DNA of 64,000 nt from JBCCCJ01 sp039029315 (lineage in GTDB: Bacteria; Bacteroidota; Bacteroidia; J057): assembly GCA_039029315.1 (NCBI GenBank), contig JBCCGK010000043.1, positions 23,601 to 87,600 of the forward strand, written 5' to 3'. The notes beneath the pieces were generated by a model. That model saw only the letters and a program-made list of their open reading frames with translations. It searched no databases and had not been told where the DNA came from. Below, piece after piece: positions 43,537 through 52,290 of the stretch (its first letter is position 1; each line of letters opens with the position of its first letter). The translations under genes were made by a program, and so were the position numbers.

Positions 43537-44721
43537 TTATTGTTGAATGATTTCTGCAGCTCTGTCAATATGCAAATCTTTGCCATTGCCAATCTCAGAA
43601 GAAGCAGCAGGTATCAGAAGCTCATCCGGAGCAATCCCAACTCCTTCATAGGAGCGATAGTTTTCTAGATCTTTTTCATATACCTCTACATCATGAACAG
43701 AAATATTGACGCTCCAATTTTTTCCATAATGCAATGCTATCTGATCAGAACCTGAGAATATGCCGAAAGTCGTATCACCAAGTACAGTGACATGATCCAG
43801 ATTTCGCATAGCAGCTGTAAAAAACTCAGCAGCACTGGCTGTTCCCCGTGATGTCAGTACCACCACCTGCCTGGTAAACTGAAACTCTCCGGACTGAATA
43901 ATGGTATTGTTGGAATTATCTGCAGACCCAACTGTTCCTTCCCCCCCAACTCGACAATCCATTGTTCCATGAAAGGAAGAAGTCAACCATTCCCCTAACA
44001 TTTCCTCGCTACTTCCTCTCCCGGTTTTGACTCGTACACGCGTCCAGGGAAGCTGTGCCACATCAAAAAATCTCCCGGCGAGATAAGAAGCAAAAGTGGC
44101 TTGACCACCTCCATTGATTCGAAGATCCACGACCACTCCCCTACTATCCTTTAGCGCTTCCAATGCTGCATCGGCCGAGGCGCGAAAATTGTTGTATTCA
44201 CTGTCTTCATCAACCACTGGCTCAAATCTTTTGGAGAGAATATATCCAATAGAAGCATCTTGCTTAAGGGTTCCATAGGTCAGGTAGGGGTCATTCTCTC
44301 CTCCGAGGATCGTGGCGATCTGGTCAGAATTCGCAATTATCTGATCTTCCTGCACAAATGCAGTTTCCTGACCTTCATAAGAAATCTCTCCGATCGGGCT
44401 AGTAAAATGTGTATGCCCATCACGGATATAGCTTTCATTGATCTCTGTCAGCAGGTGATGAAGTTCCTGATCAGTAGTGGTTTCAGTAATCTGAGACGCA
44501 TAGGTTTCTTTGACCTGTTCCCAATCAATCTGCTTTCTGAAAAACAAGGGATAATATCTATCAAAAATGTCCCAATACTCCTGAAACAGTTGTTGGTGCT
44601 TGGAGGCTCCTTCCAAAGGAGTCAGGCTTTCTGGTTGACAGCAAGAGGAGAAAACTCCCAGAACACCAGCGAGCAAGAAACAAGATAAGGGAAGTCTGAT
44701 TGCTGATACGATGTTTGTCAT
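43537..44721 (-). CDS. S41 family peptidase lipoprotein
   Basis: 394 residues. Lipoprotein-like signal (VLGVFSSCCQ). N-terminal S41 cap (EYWDIFDRYYPLFFRKQIDW), then VVVDLRINGGGQATFASYLA and the catalytic serine region VLTSRGTASAAEFFTAAMRN, with DTTFGIFSGSD. It is 18 bases downstream of the metalloprotein-like lipoprotein gene on the same strand, so the two probably form an operon. Same family as the gene at 1352. Confidence 0.88.
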   Translation of the reverse strand: MTNIVSAIRLPLSCFLLAGVLGVFSSCCQPESLTPLEGASKHQQLFQEYWDIFDRYYPLFFRKQIDWEQVKETYASQITETTTDQELHHLLTEINESYIRDGHTHFTSPIGEISYEGQETAFVQEDQIIANSDQIATILGGENDPYLTYGTLKQDASIGYILSKRFEPVVDEDSEYNNFRASADAALEALKDSRGVVVDLRINGGGQATFASYLAGRFFDVAQLPWTRVRVKTGRGSSEEMLGEWLTSSFHGTMDCRVGGEGTVGSADNSNNTIIQSGEFQFTRQVVVLTSRGTASAAEFFTAAMRNLDHVTVLGDTTFGIFSGSDQIALHYGKNWSVNISVHDVEVYEKDLENYRSYEGVGIAPDELLIPAASSEIGNGKDLHIDRAAEIIQQ

Positions 44722-44739
44722 GTATTCAGAATTGAAAGA

Positions 44740-45582
44740 TTAATGTCTGTAGGTGCCATCAGGCAAGATGGTCGGAAACGCATATTGTGGATCAGTTAGC
44801 AGGTGAACCACTGCCGGATCTATGGCTTCTAATTTGGCTCTGGTATTGAGACGCCATTCCTCCTGGATCTCGTGTAGTCGGTTCTCCTGTGCGCCCAACC
44901 ATGATGTCAAGGCCCAATAATGATATTCGGTCGCCATACACCGATAGCCACATGTCTGGTCATCATAGGTATACCAGGCATCCGCTGGGTAAGAATCAGG
45001 AATCCGCTTGAATTGTCCCCCACGCGCAAGATCCATCGCCTTGGCCAGTTGTGAGCCCATTTGTTCGCCGAATATATCCGGATAGGCCTTTGCATATCCT
45101 GCATGAGTGATGATGTGTAGCACTTCTTCCAGAGATGCGTCAAAGCGGCCCGTTTTGCCATTGCGGACAAATTCTGGCTGGGTTTCATCATCTCCAAGAT
45201 CTTGCCCTATTCGTCCGATAGGAGGAACAATACGGAGATCCTTTTCCTTCTTCCACATGACCATAAATGCTTTATGATCGATCATGCTGGACAAAACTTT
45301 CTGATTATCCACCTTCCCATTCTCATCATTGTCCAGGTATTGCGCCATCACATTGGCTGCGTGAAGTAATTTTTCATCTGCAACCTCAGGAACTGCAAAA
45401 ATTTTGATTCCAAATACCTCTACATACCGAGTAAATTTTTTCAGAATCCCTGCATCATTTTCCACAATGCGAAAGTTGGGATCATCCCCTGCCATGATCG
45501 AAGTCAGAATTTCCTTTTTGCAGGAGACCAAACTGATAACAAACAGAATCAATAATGTGATATATAAGGCACTTTTCTTCAT
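44740..45582 (-). CDS. Hypothetical lipoprotein with EF-hand-like and HxxxH-like motifs
   Basis: 280 residues. Lipoprotein signal (ILFVISLVSCKKE). It has an EF-hand-like loop DNDENGKVDNQ (about residues 92-102) and a stretch SLEEVLHIITHAGYAKAYPD that looks like a zinc-binding helix (E..H...H), with a later conserved TEYHYWALTSWLG. The order suggests a metal-dependent hydrolase, but I do not recognise the family and the zinc role is inference. It precedes the S41 peptidase gene by 18 bases. Confidence 0.6.
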   Translation of the reverse strand: MKKSALYITLLILFVISLVSCKKEILTSIMAGDDPNFRIVENDAGILKKFTRYVEVFGIKIFAVPEVADEKLLHAANVMAQYLDNDENGKVDNQKVLSSMIDHKAFMVMWKKEKDLRIVPPIGRIGQDLGDDETQPEFVRNGKTGRFDASLEEVLHIITHAGYAKAYPDIFGEQMGSQLAKAMDLARGGQFKRIPDSYPADAWYTYDDQTCGYRCMATEYHYWALTSWLGAQENRLHEIQEEWRLNTRAKLEAIDPAVVHLLTDPQYAFPTILPDGTYRH

Positions 45583-45722
45583 TGGGTGGATAGTTTAAAT
45601 ATGGGTAAAATATTAAGCTGAATGAAATCCGAAATTCCTGCTTTCTTACAAGACAATGAATGACACGGAAACATCTATCTCGTGATAAACAACTGACACG
45701 AAACTCCTATCTTTAGGCAGTC

Positions 45723-46805
45723 ATGACAAGACAGGAACTTCTTCTGCGAAGACTCTCAGGCCTTTTTCCTGGACAAGAAAAAGCTCTCTCAATCCCCCAA
45801 TTACTACACCAAATGGGCGCGATGCAAGCCCAGGACCTCCGTATGGTCAAGTTGGCCATCGGCATACGGACGACTGTGTTGCAGGACAGACAGGTAGAAA
45901 CGGCCATCAATCAGGGCGAGATCATTCGGACCCACCTGCTCAGACCAACCTGGCATATGGTCGCAAGAGATGATCTCCGATGGATGCTCAGGCTGACCGC
46001 TCCTCGAATCAAGGCCTCCATGCGATCCAGACATCGCCAGTTGGAAATCACAGATGAAACCGTCAAACAGAGCAACAATAGTCTGGAAAAAGCCTTGACA
46101 CAAAATCAGGCACTGGACAGACACAGCCTGATTGAGCACTTACAAAATGCAAATATCTCAGAGGCAAACAATCGGGGCTACCATCTTTTGTTGCGAGCAG
46201 AATTGGATGGATTGATATGTAGCGGCCCGATTCGAGATGGCAAGCATACCTATGTCTTGCTAGATGACAGAATTCCCGCCTCTCCCGAACTTTCCGAAGA
46301 AGAGGCAGCAGTCCGTTTGGCTCAGATGTACTTTGGTAGTCATGGTCCAGCGAGGTTGAAGGATTTCATCTGGTGGTCTGGCCTGACCGCAAGACTTGCA
46401 AAAAAAGCATTGACAGCGATCCAGAAAGACTTGCTTTCTACGGAATTATCAGATGAAACATATTGGTTCAGCGAGGATATTTCAGCCGCCTCTCCTTCTC
46501 TTTTATTGCTGCCTGCCTACGATGAGTATCTTATTGGGTATCATGACAAAAGTATTCCCATTGCTGATGAAGCATTCAGAAAACGAGTCCATAGCAATGG
46601 CGTGTTCCGCCCGATTGTTGTTGTAAATGGGAGCATTGTTGGGATCTGGAAACTAGATCGATCCCGAAAGAAAATCCGATTACAGCTCCAACTGTTCAGC
46701 CCCTCCACTGTTCTAGAGGAAGATAAACTGACAAATCAAGTCAATATACTTGAAACTTTCTGGGGGGAAGCCTTCGATCTTCAGATTGACCGCCTGACCA
46801 AATAA
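45723..46805 (+). CDS. AlkZ-like winged-helix (HTH_42) protein, predicted DNA glycosylase
   Basis: 360 residues. HTH_42/AlkZ-type family: MGAMQAQDLRMVKLAIGIRT contains the QxQ catalytic-loop motif of AlkZ DNA glycosylases, followed by HLLRPTWHMVARDDLRWMLR, the family hallmark. Later segments (KDFIWWSGLTARLAKKAL, LLPAYDEYLIGYHDK) also fit. AlkZ members unhook interstrand crosslinks and excise alkylated purines; activity of this branch is inferred. It converges on an AlkB gene 5 bases beyond its stop, so the two repair genes are paired. Confidence 0.85.
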   Translation: MTRQELLLRRLSGLFPGQEKALSIPQLLHQMGAMQAQDLRMVKLAIGIRTTVLQDRQVETAINQGEIIRTHLLRPTWHMVARDDLRWMLRLTAPRIKASMRSRHRQLEITDETVKQSNNSLEKALTQNQALDRHSLIEHLQNANISEANNRGYHLLLRAELDGLICSGPIRDGKHTYVLLDDRIPASPELSEEEAAVRLAQMYFGSHGPARLKDFIWWSGLTARLAKKALTAIQKDLLSTELSDETYWFSEDISAASPSLLLLPAYDEYLIGYHDKSIPIADEAFRKRVHSNGVFRPIVVVNGSIVGIWKLDRSRKKIRLQLQLFSPSTVLEEDKLTNQVNILETFWGEAFDLQIDRLTK

Positions 46806-46810
46806 CCAAA

Positions 46811-47422
46811 TCAATTTGCCACGATCACCTTCCGAAAGGTGACGGAAACGCGTCTTTTTCGGTTGATTTTTTGGTCTTTCCACACATCCGATTTCCTGGA
46901 GGGAATGCTATGAAGATAATCATATCGCGAAGATCCCGCCAATACGATCAGACTCCTTGGCTCCAAATAGAGTTCTGTGTGCTTGGCTCTGTCTTTAGCC
47001 TCTGTAAACCGCATCCCGCATCCACTTCCCAAAGTCAGAGATACTACGATGCTTCCAAAACAGGGTTCGCAATCTATGTGGGGAGAAATCCCTTGTCCCG
47101 GCTGGTATTCATTCACAATGGCTTGATCCGGACAGAAAGATAAGATCTCCTGCTCTTGCAATCGATCTGTCAACAGGCTCATCCAGTCGGGCAATGATCC
47201 GAGAAAGAAGGAATGGTCGATTTTTCGCGCGCGATAATCATATTTATAGCCATAATGCTGAACCCGCCGTTTCAGTTCATCCAGCCAGACTTGTTGGTCA
47301 ATGTGAGTCAAGAGTTCTGATTCCTCTTTTGCAGAAACAAAATGCTGAACATACGACAAGCCCGGCAGGAGGGGCATTGAAGGCGAATTGGGGGAGTCCG
47401 AATCAAAAAGAGAGAATTGCAT
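46811..47422 (-). CDS. alkB: AlkB-family 2-oxoglutarate/Fe(II) dioxygenase
   Basis: 203 residues, typical of the short bacterial AlkB homologues. Fe ligands: HIDCEPCFG (HxD) and the distal His in YLHSIPSRKSD. The 2-oxoglutarate-binding arginines are in RKRRVSVTFRKV (RxxxxxR). LEPRSLIVLAGSSRYDYLHS is the conserved double-stranded beta-helix segment. Repairs alkylated bases in DNA or RNA by oxidative demethylation. Oriented tail-to-tail with the AlkZ-like gene. Confidence 0.9.
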   Translation of the reverse strand: MQFSLFDSDSPNSPSMPLLPGLSYVQHFVSAKEESELLTHIDQQVWLDELKRRVQHYGYKYDYRARKIDHSFFLGSLPDWMSLLTDRLQEQEILSFCPDQAIVNEYQPGQGISPHIDCEPCFGSIVVSLTLGSGCGMRFTEAKDRAKHTELYLEPRSLIVLAGSSRYDYLHSIPSRKSDVWKDQKINRKRRVSVTFRKVIVAN

Positions 47423-47494
47423 GTGATCAGAAAGTAGTGATTGTTGCGTTCACGAGCTGATAATTCTATGGGTCTAATTGGGGCCTGTTGATTT

Positions 47495-48268
47495 TCAACG
47501 CCTTCTTCTGGCTTTTGAGAAAAAAGTCATCTGCGAAATATCCGCATCCGCTTCTTCAAAGGCCTTCCTCTGGGATTCATGTGCCCGGGCTCCTTCCATC
47601 ACGGCTTTTGAAAAATCAGCTCCCGAAATCTCGGCATATTCAAAATCAGCTCCTGTCAGATCTGCCCGTTGAAATTCTGTATTTCGGAGGATCGCTTTAC
47701 CGAAATAGGCACCGGGCAAATCCGCATCTTGCAGATTTGCGTTCTCAAGATTGGCTTTTTCCAGAATGGCATCTCTCAGTTTGGCAAAGGTGAATATTGC
47801 TCTTTGCAAAAAGGCATGAGATAAATCTGCCAATTCCAAATTCGCGCCCCCAAGGTCGGCCTTAAACAAATCTGCATTCCTAAGCTTTGCTTTCACCAGA
47901 TAGGCAGATCTAAGATCCGTTTCGGAGAAATCGACCCTTTCCAAAGATAACCCTTCCCTCCTTATGAGGTGGACCTGATTTCCGAGTCTCCGATAGATTT
48001 CTTTCACATTCACAAATTGCTTGAATGAGAAAGGTGTATGGTAGTCCTCGATAAAGGATCTCAATTCTTCTGCTTGTTCTGGCGACAGAAGAAATGGAAC
48101 ACAAATCCTTGTTCGATTCAGACTCCAATCGATCTCTTCAGGAACATTCAAGCTGGTGCCCTCCATTATTTCTGCCCTTACTTCTGACACAAGATCACTC
48201 ATTGATTTGTGGGCATGTAACATGATTTCCACCTGTAGCGAGACTACTGAATGGGGAGAATGTGTCAT
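47495..48268 (-). CDS. Pentapeptide repeat protein
   Basis: 257 residues from the ATG at 48268; an ATG at 48349 would add 27 residues, a less likely start. After an N-terminal helical region of about 115 residues comes a pentapeptide-repeat helix from about residue 130 (RVDFSETDLRSAYL, then ADLFKADLGGANLELADLSH, through ANLENANLQDADLPGAYFGK and ADLTGADFEYAEISGADFSK). The N-terminal part shows no recognised domain. Pentapeptide helices can mimic DNA (gyrase protection) or act structurally; which applies is unknown. Confidence 0.8.
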   Translation of the reverse strand: MTHSPHSVVSLQVEIMLHAHKSMSDLVSEVRAEIMEGTSLNVPEEIDWSLNRTRICVPFLLSPEQAEELRSFIEDYHTPFSFKQFVNVKEIYRRLGNQVHLIRREGLSLERVDFSETDLRSAYLVKAKLRNADLFKADLGGANLELADLSHAFLQRAIFTFAKLRDAILEKANLENANLQDADLPGAYFGKAILRNTEFQRADLTGADFEYAEISGADFSKAVMEGARAHESQRKAFEEADADISQMTFFSKARRRR

Positions 48269-48375
48269 AGGTAAAAGAGTTGTAGAGCGTGGAAGATCAC
48301 CCTTTCCTGAAATCATCTGAAAACTATTCTGTAACTTCAAGCTATCCAAACAACATTCACCCTCAAGCTATTCTT

Positions 48376-48894
48376 ATGCGCAAGTGCCTGTTTCTCATCC
48401 TGATCTCGCTGCTCATCCTGAATGTAGGTGTTCCTTCCTATTCTTACTCACAGTCGAAGGAAGAGGTTACCAATATCAATCAACAAATCTGGGAGCCCTT
48501 TATTGACAGTTATGCCAGTTTTGATGCAGAACAATTCATGAGTCTGCACACAGAGGATGTCATTCGAGTCCCGAGAGACAGCAAAAAGATCTATGTTGGA
48601 GATGAATATGGCCAACGAATGCATACTTCCTTTGGCAGAATGAAGGAATCAGGCACCATTCGTTCGATCGAGTTTCGCTTCCTTCAGCGAATGGTCCACA
48701 AAGAAGCGGGCTATGAAGTTGGGTATTACAAAATCTCTACCCAACGTCCCGGAGATCAGGTGCGTTTTTATTATGGAAAATTTCATGTAACGCTCCGAAA
48801 AGTGAATGGGACCTGGAAAATCGCCATTGATTCTGATAGCTCTGAGAACAACAGCATCACGGAAGAGGAATTTCAGTCCGGGAAGCCTTTATAA
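48376..48894 (+). CDS. Secreted NTF2-like (SnoaL/DUF4440-type) protein
   Basis: 172 residues from the ATG at 48376, which starts a signal peptide (CLFLILISLLILNVGVPSYS). The rest fits the NTF2-like fold: INQQIWEPFIDSYASFDAEQ, FMSLHTEDVIRVPRDSKKI and VTLRKVNGTWKIAIDSDS. Usually a ligand-binding or small-molecule-processing fold. No catalytic residues are apparent. Its last 38 bases overlap the end of the convergent metallo-hydrolase gene. Confidence 0.75.
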   Translation: MRKCLFLILISLLILNVGVPSYSYSQSKEEVTNINQQIWEPFIDSYASFDAEQFMSLHTEDVIRVPRDSKKIYVGDEYGQRMHTSFGRMKESGTIRSIEFRFLQRMVHKEAGYEVGYYKISTQRPGDQVRFYYGKFHVTLRKVNGTWKIAIDSDSSENNSITEEEFQSGKPL

Positions 48895-49765
48895 AACTTC
48901 TTCGTTCCCCGATTTTCAAGACAGCATATCCTTGCCTCTCCCGCTCGGCAATCTGGATGAATTCATTCGGGTCAGCGGTATTGAAGGTAAACATGTCATA
49001 GTGACACGGAATGATACAGGAAATCCCCAATTGTTTTCCCAGCCAGACCGCTTGCTCACTGTTGAGATTGCCTGCAACTCTTCTGGCAGGATCACGACCA
49101 TTGATGGGAAGAAGGGCAAGATCGATGGAGAAGGGATTCAGGTAGTCCAGCATTCCGTCGTACAACATGGTATCTCCCGAATGATACACACACCATGGAC
49201 CGAACTCTGCTACATATCCCACACATTTGTTGCAGCCAGACTCATCGACTTCCAGTTCTTCATGAGCTGCAGGAATAGCAGTCAAGCGAATCCCGTGGGC
49301 CTCAAAGGAGCCTCCTGCCGTAAGTCCAATCGGATAATCGACATCTGCCCCTATCCGATTGGCGACAAACTGTCTGTTCGCCTCCGGGATGATCAATGTT
49401 AGGCCAGGATTGATTTGCATGAGTGGGATCAATGTCTCTCCATCCAAATGATCCGTATGATTATGGGTACTGGTTACCAGATCAATGAAGTCCAGTTTTT
49501 CTGGTGAGATGACCAACTCACTCATGCGAATATGCGGCTTATCTGTATCTGCATATTTCTTCGTCAGTGAATCCGAAAGATAAGGATCAAACAAGAGATG
49601 CTTCCCTTGCCATTGGATCAGGAATCCACTTTGTCCTAGCCACCAGAGATGGAATCCATCGGTCTGCTGCTGCATGGCCTGGATATCGGATAGCAAGGAT
49701 CCATGTGATTGAAAGGCTGGAATCATAAGAGAAAGAAAATTATCAAAGGGTCTTTCTGATTTCAT
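48857..49765 (-). CDS. MBL-fold metal-dependent hydrolase, UlaG-like
   Basis: 302 residues from the ATG at 49765 (a GTG two codons earlier is possible). MBL signature THNHTDHLDG (HxHxDH), preceded by WWLGQSGFLIQWQGKHLLFD, the UlaG/L-ascorbate-6-phosphate lactonase type, and followed by VYHSGDTMLYDGM and IIPCHYDMF (further metal ligands). Its start overlaps the end of the MetE-like gene, making a three-gene operon (SIS, MetE-like, UlaG-like). Substrate unknown, probably a phosphorylated sugar lactone or similar. Confidence 0.87.
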   Translation of the reverse strand: MKSERPFDNFLSLMIPAFQSHGSLLSDIQAMQQQTDGFHLWWLGQSGFLIQWQGKHLLFDPYLSDSLTKKYADTDKPHIRMSELVISPEKLDFIDLVTSTHNHTDHLDGETLIPLMQINPGLTLIIPEANRQFVANRIGADVDYPIGLTAGGSFEAHGIRLTAIPAAHEELEVDESGCNKCVGYVAEFGPWCVYHSGDTMLYDGMLDYLNPFSIDLALLPINGRDPARRVAGNLNSEQAVWLGKQLGISCIIPCHYDMFTFNTADPNEFIQIAERERQGYAVLKIGERRSFIKASRTEIPLP

Positions 49766-50774
49766 GAGCACCCAACACCATGTTCGTCATTTTTTTTCGA
49801 GAAGCCCATCGAGCTGTCTGACTGAGGCCGCAATCCGGTGCAACAGAGATCCGATCAGCAGCTACGTGGCGCAGACACAATCGAATGCGGTCCATTACAT
49901 CCTGAACGGTTTCGATATAGTAGCTCTTGACATCAATGATGCCGACCGCTACTTTTTTCTTCTCTGCTATGGTTTGGATTAACTCTATCTCTGCGAACTC
50001 ACGATTGGCCATCTCTACATGAATTTCTTCCACCATGAAATCCAGAAAATCTGGAAACATGGGTGCGATTTTTCGATAACCAACCGCATGTCCTTTATAA
50101 TTCCCAAAGCAAAGATGGGTGGACAATCGACATTGGCCAGCCACTTCTTCTACTGTCCTGTTGAAGATATCCACAAATCGCCGCGTATCTTCTTTGTAGG
50201 CATAACAACTCATGGACGGCTCATCCAGCGTAATCTCTTCACATCCCTCCGCCACCAATGCGATGAGTTCTTCGCGCACAATGGGAATCAAAGCTTCGGT
50301 GATGGCATACCTGTCTGGATATTGTGCATTGGGGAGTAACCTCCCACTCAGCGTAAATGGTCCGGGCACACTGGCCTTGAGAACTGGGCCTGCTGGCGCC
50401 AGTCGCCTCAGTCGTCGATATTCTGCGACAACTCCCAGCCCTTTGGGTGCAGTCAACTCTGCCATGATTCGATGTTTTCCTCGTTGATCATGGGCAGGTG
50501 GTCCAAACTTCCTTGGAACAATGGCCGTCGGTTCGATTCCCGTAAGATGGCCATAAAAGGACAAATTGAAATCCAGGCGGGTCTGTTCCCCATCACTGAT
50601 GACATCCAGTCCACTCCTAACCTGATCCTGTATCGCAACAACGACAGCGTCTTCAATCATTTCCTCCATATCGGCAGGCCCAAATTGATCCAGTTGACTG
50701 CTAGCAAATTCCAGCCAGCCGGGAAATGGATAACTGCCAATCACAGTGGTTCGGATGGGAGGCTCTGATCTCAT
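49743..50774 (-). CDS. Cobalamin-independent methionine synthase-like (MetE C-terminal domain) protein
   Basis: 343 residues, the size of stand-alone MetE catalytic domains. Zinc ligands are visible: LSTHLCFGN (His-x-Cys), MVEEIHVEMAN (Glu) and SVAPDCGLSQTARW (Cys). The start RTTVIGSYPFPGWLE is typical. Such proteins transfer methyl groups to homocysteine or other thiols, and the methyl donor is not defined here. It lies between the SIS and UlaG-like genes; sugar- and methyl-transfer genes together is an unusual mix. Confidence 0.88.
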   Translation of the reverse strand: MRSEPPIRTTVIGSYPFPGWLEFASSQLDQFGPADMEEMIEDAVVVAIQDQVRSGLDVISDGEQTRLDFNLSFYGHLTGIEPTAIVPRKFGPPAHDQRGKHRIMAELTAPKGLGVVAEYRRLRRLAPAGPVLKASVPGPFTLSGRLLPNAQYPDRYAITEALIPIVREELIALVAEGCEEITLDEPSMSCYAYKEDTRRFVDIFNRTVEEVAGQCRLSTHLCFGNYKGHAVGYRKIAPMFPDFLDFMVEEIHVEMANREFAEIELIQTIAEKKKVAVGIIDVKSYYIETVQDVMDRIRLCLRHVAADRISVAPDCGLSQTARWASRKKMTNMVLGAHEIRKTL

Positions 50775-50785
50775 CTTAGCAAAAT

Positions 50786-51586
50786 TTAGGAAGTATGTGA
50801 GGGTGATGGTCCAACTTCTGCATACAACCTGGCCATGCGATGTGCATGCTGGTCATAGGCAGATTCGAATAAATCGGTGGCTCGTTCCGGACCAACGATA
50901 GCAGAAGCAGTCAGGACAGTTGGCGGAGCTCCCTTTTGGGTCAGCAGATGAGCAACTTCTGCTTTGATAGAATTCACAATAGCAACTCCTCCCAAGGTGG
51001 ACCCTGGCGAGACAGGCGTATCCAGTCCCTCCACATACACCATCGCATCTCCTACTGGCGCGCCTGAATCCAACACAATATCTGCCCAATCGCCCAATTT
51101 GGTGCCATTGGGATGTTTGCTTGTGCTGGCCTCCGAATGCTGGCGGGAAATCAGTGCAACCACCTTAACGCCTCTTTTGTGAAAGCCTTCTGCCATCTCG
51201 ATCGGAACGATATTGCATCCGCTGGAAGAAATCACCAGGGCAGAATCGCTGGGAGAGAGGTCGAAATTCCGAAGAATCCTCTCCGCCAGCCCCGATACAT
51301 TTTCCAAAAACATGGCTTGTCGTTGACCATTTGCACCTGCCACCAAATTGTGGAAGGTGAGAGACAGTTCCACAATGGGATTGAAGCCAGGAAAGGACCC
51401 ATACCTGGGCCACATTTCCTCCACCATGATTCGGCTGTGCCCCGAACCAAAAAGATGCACCATATTTCCTTGCAAAATGCTCTCAGCAAACACGGAAGCA
51501 GCCTGCTGAATGCTCGCTTCCTGTGCAGCCACAGTTTCCAGGAGTGCTCTGGATTTTTGGAGAAAGATAGAAGTAGGAGAAGTCAA
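50786..51586 (-). CDS. SIS-domain phosphosugar-binding protein (UPF0309-like)
   Basis: 266 residues starting at TTG 51586; no ATG fits near. SIS domain: GNMVHLFGSGHSRIMVEEMW (the GSGHS glycine/serine loop that binds phosphosugars), then SALVISSSGCNIVPIEMAEG (the SxSG loop). Resembles the UPF0309/GmhA-AgaS branch. It may isomerise or bind a sugar phosphate. First gene of the operon with the MetE-like and UlaG-like enzymes. Confidence 0.82.
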   Translation of the reverse strand: MTSPTSIFLQKSRALLETVAAQEASIQQAASVFAESILQGNMVHLFGSGHSRIMVEEMWPRYGSFPGFNPIVELSLTFHNLVAGANGQRQAMFLENVSGLAERILRNFDLSPSDSALVISSSGCNIVPIEMAEGFHKRGVKVVALISRQHSEASTSKHPNGTKLGDWADIVLDSGAPVGDAMVYVEGLDTPVSPGSTLGGVAIVNSIKAEVAHLLTQKGAPPTVLTASAIVGPERATDLFESAYDQHAHRMARLYAEVGPSPSHTS

Positions 51587-51682
51587 GATGAGGTGTACAG
51601 TTATTGGTTATTGAGGTGAAACAAATAAACTGCTTTTTCCACGAATTCAAAGGATTGCAAATAGTTTTTTGGGGAAGGTCGA

Positions 51683-52132
51683 TCAATTCCCCAAGCGTTC
51701 GAAAATCATTCGCTGCAGTCCATCCTCATAATAGATCTCCATCATTTGGCCAGTAATTCGATACCGCTTTGCTGTCTGCAATGCCTCCCACAACCCTTCA
51801 CTCCATTCCGGTTCTCCAAAGAGGGTTCCTTCTACCTCAGTGGTTTCCATATCTCCATCATTTTCAATCTGATAGGTTCCACGCAGTTGGTTGGTTGGGG
51901 TCTCGGCTGTAAAACTGCCTCTTTTTCCCTGATCATCAAATGATACAATGACAGCCCGAGGCAGGTCATCGGGTTCGTGTTGCACCTCCCCCGTATGGCC
52001 ATTTTCATACTGAATCAAATGCCAGGTCCCTGTCAAGGTATGAAAGGGATCTGGCGGTACACATGCCGAGTTTCCAAGCATTAATAGCCCCAGAAACAGC
52101 AGGACATATTGTCCTCTTACTGTTGAAATCAT
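51683..52132 (-). CDS. Lipocalin-like lipoprotein
   Basis: 149 residues. Lipoprotein signal (LGLLMLGNSACVPP). Lipocalin-type sequence: LTGTWHLIQYENGHTGEVQH, then YQIENDGDMETTEVEGTLFG and YRITGQMMEIYYEDGLQRMI. Probably binds a small hydrophobic ligand or acts as a cell-envelope structural protein. It lies 97 bases upstream of the SIS gene on the same strand. Confidence 0.65.
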   Translation of the reverse strand: MISTVRGQYVLLFLGLLMLGNSACVPPDPFHTLTGTWHLIQYENGHTGEVQHEPDDLPRAVIVSFDDQGKRGSFTAETPTNQLRGTYQIENDGDMETTEVEGTLFGEPEWSEGLWEALQTAKRYRITGQMMEIYYEDGLQRMIFERLGN

Positions 52133-52290
52133 ACGAATGTTATGAAATTATCTGAGGTAAAATGCTACAGAATAGGCGAAAAATTATTGGATTAATAGAG
52201 CAAGAACCAAAATCGTTCTGTGTTTCAAAAGTGAGAAAAAGTCCGAATTTTCGAAAAACGAAAACGTCTCAATTCTTACACCAAATCGTA

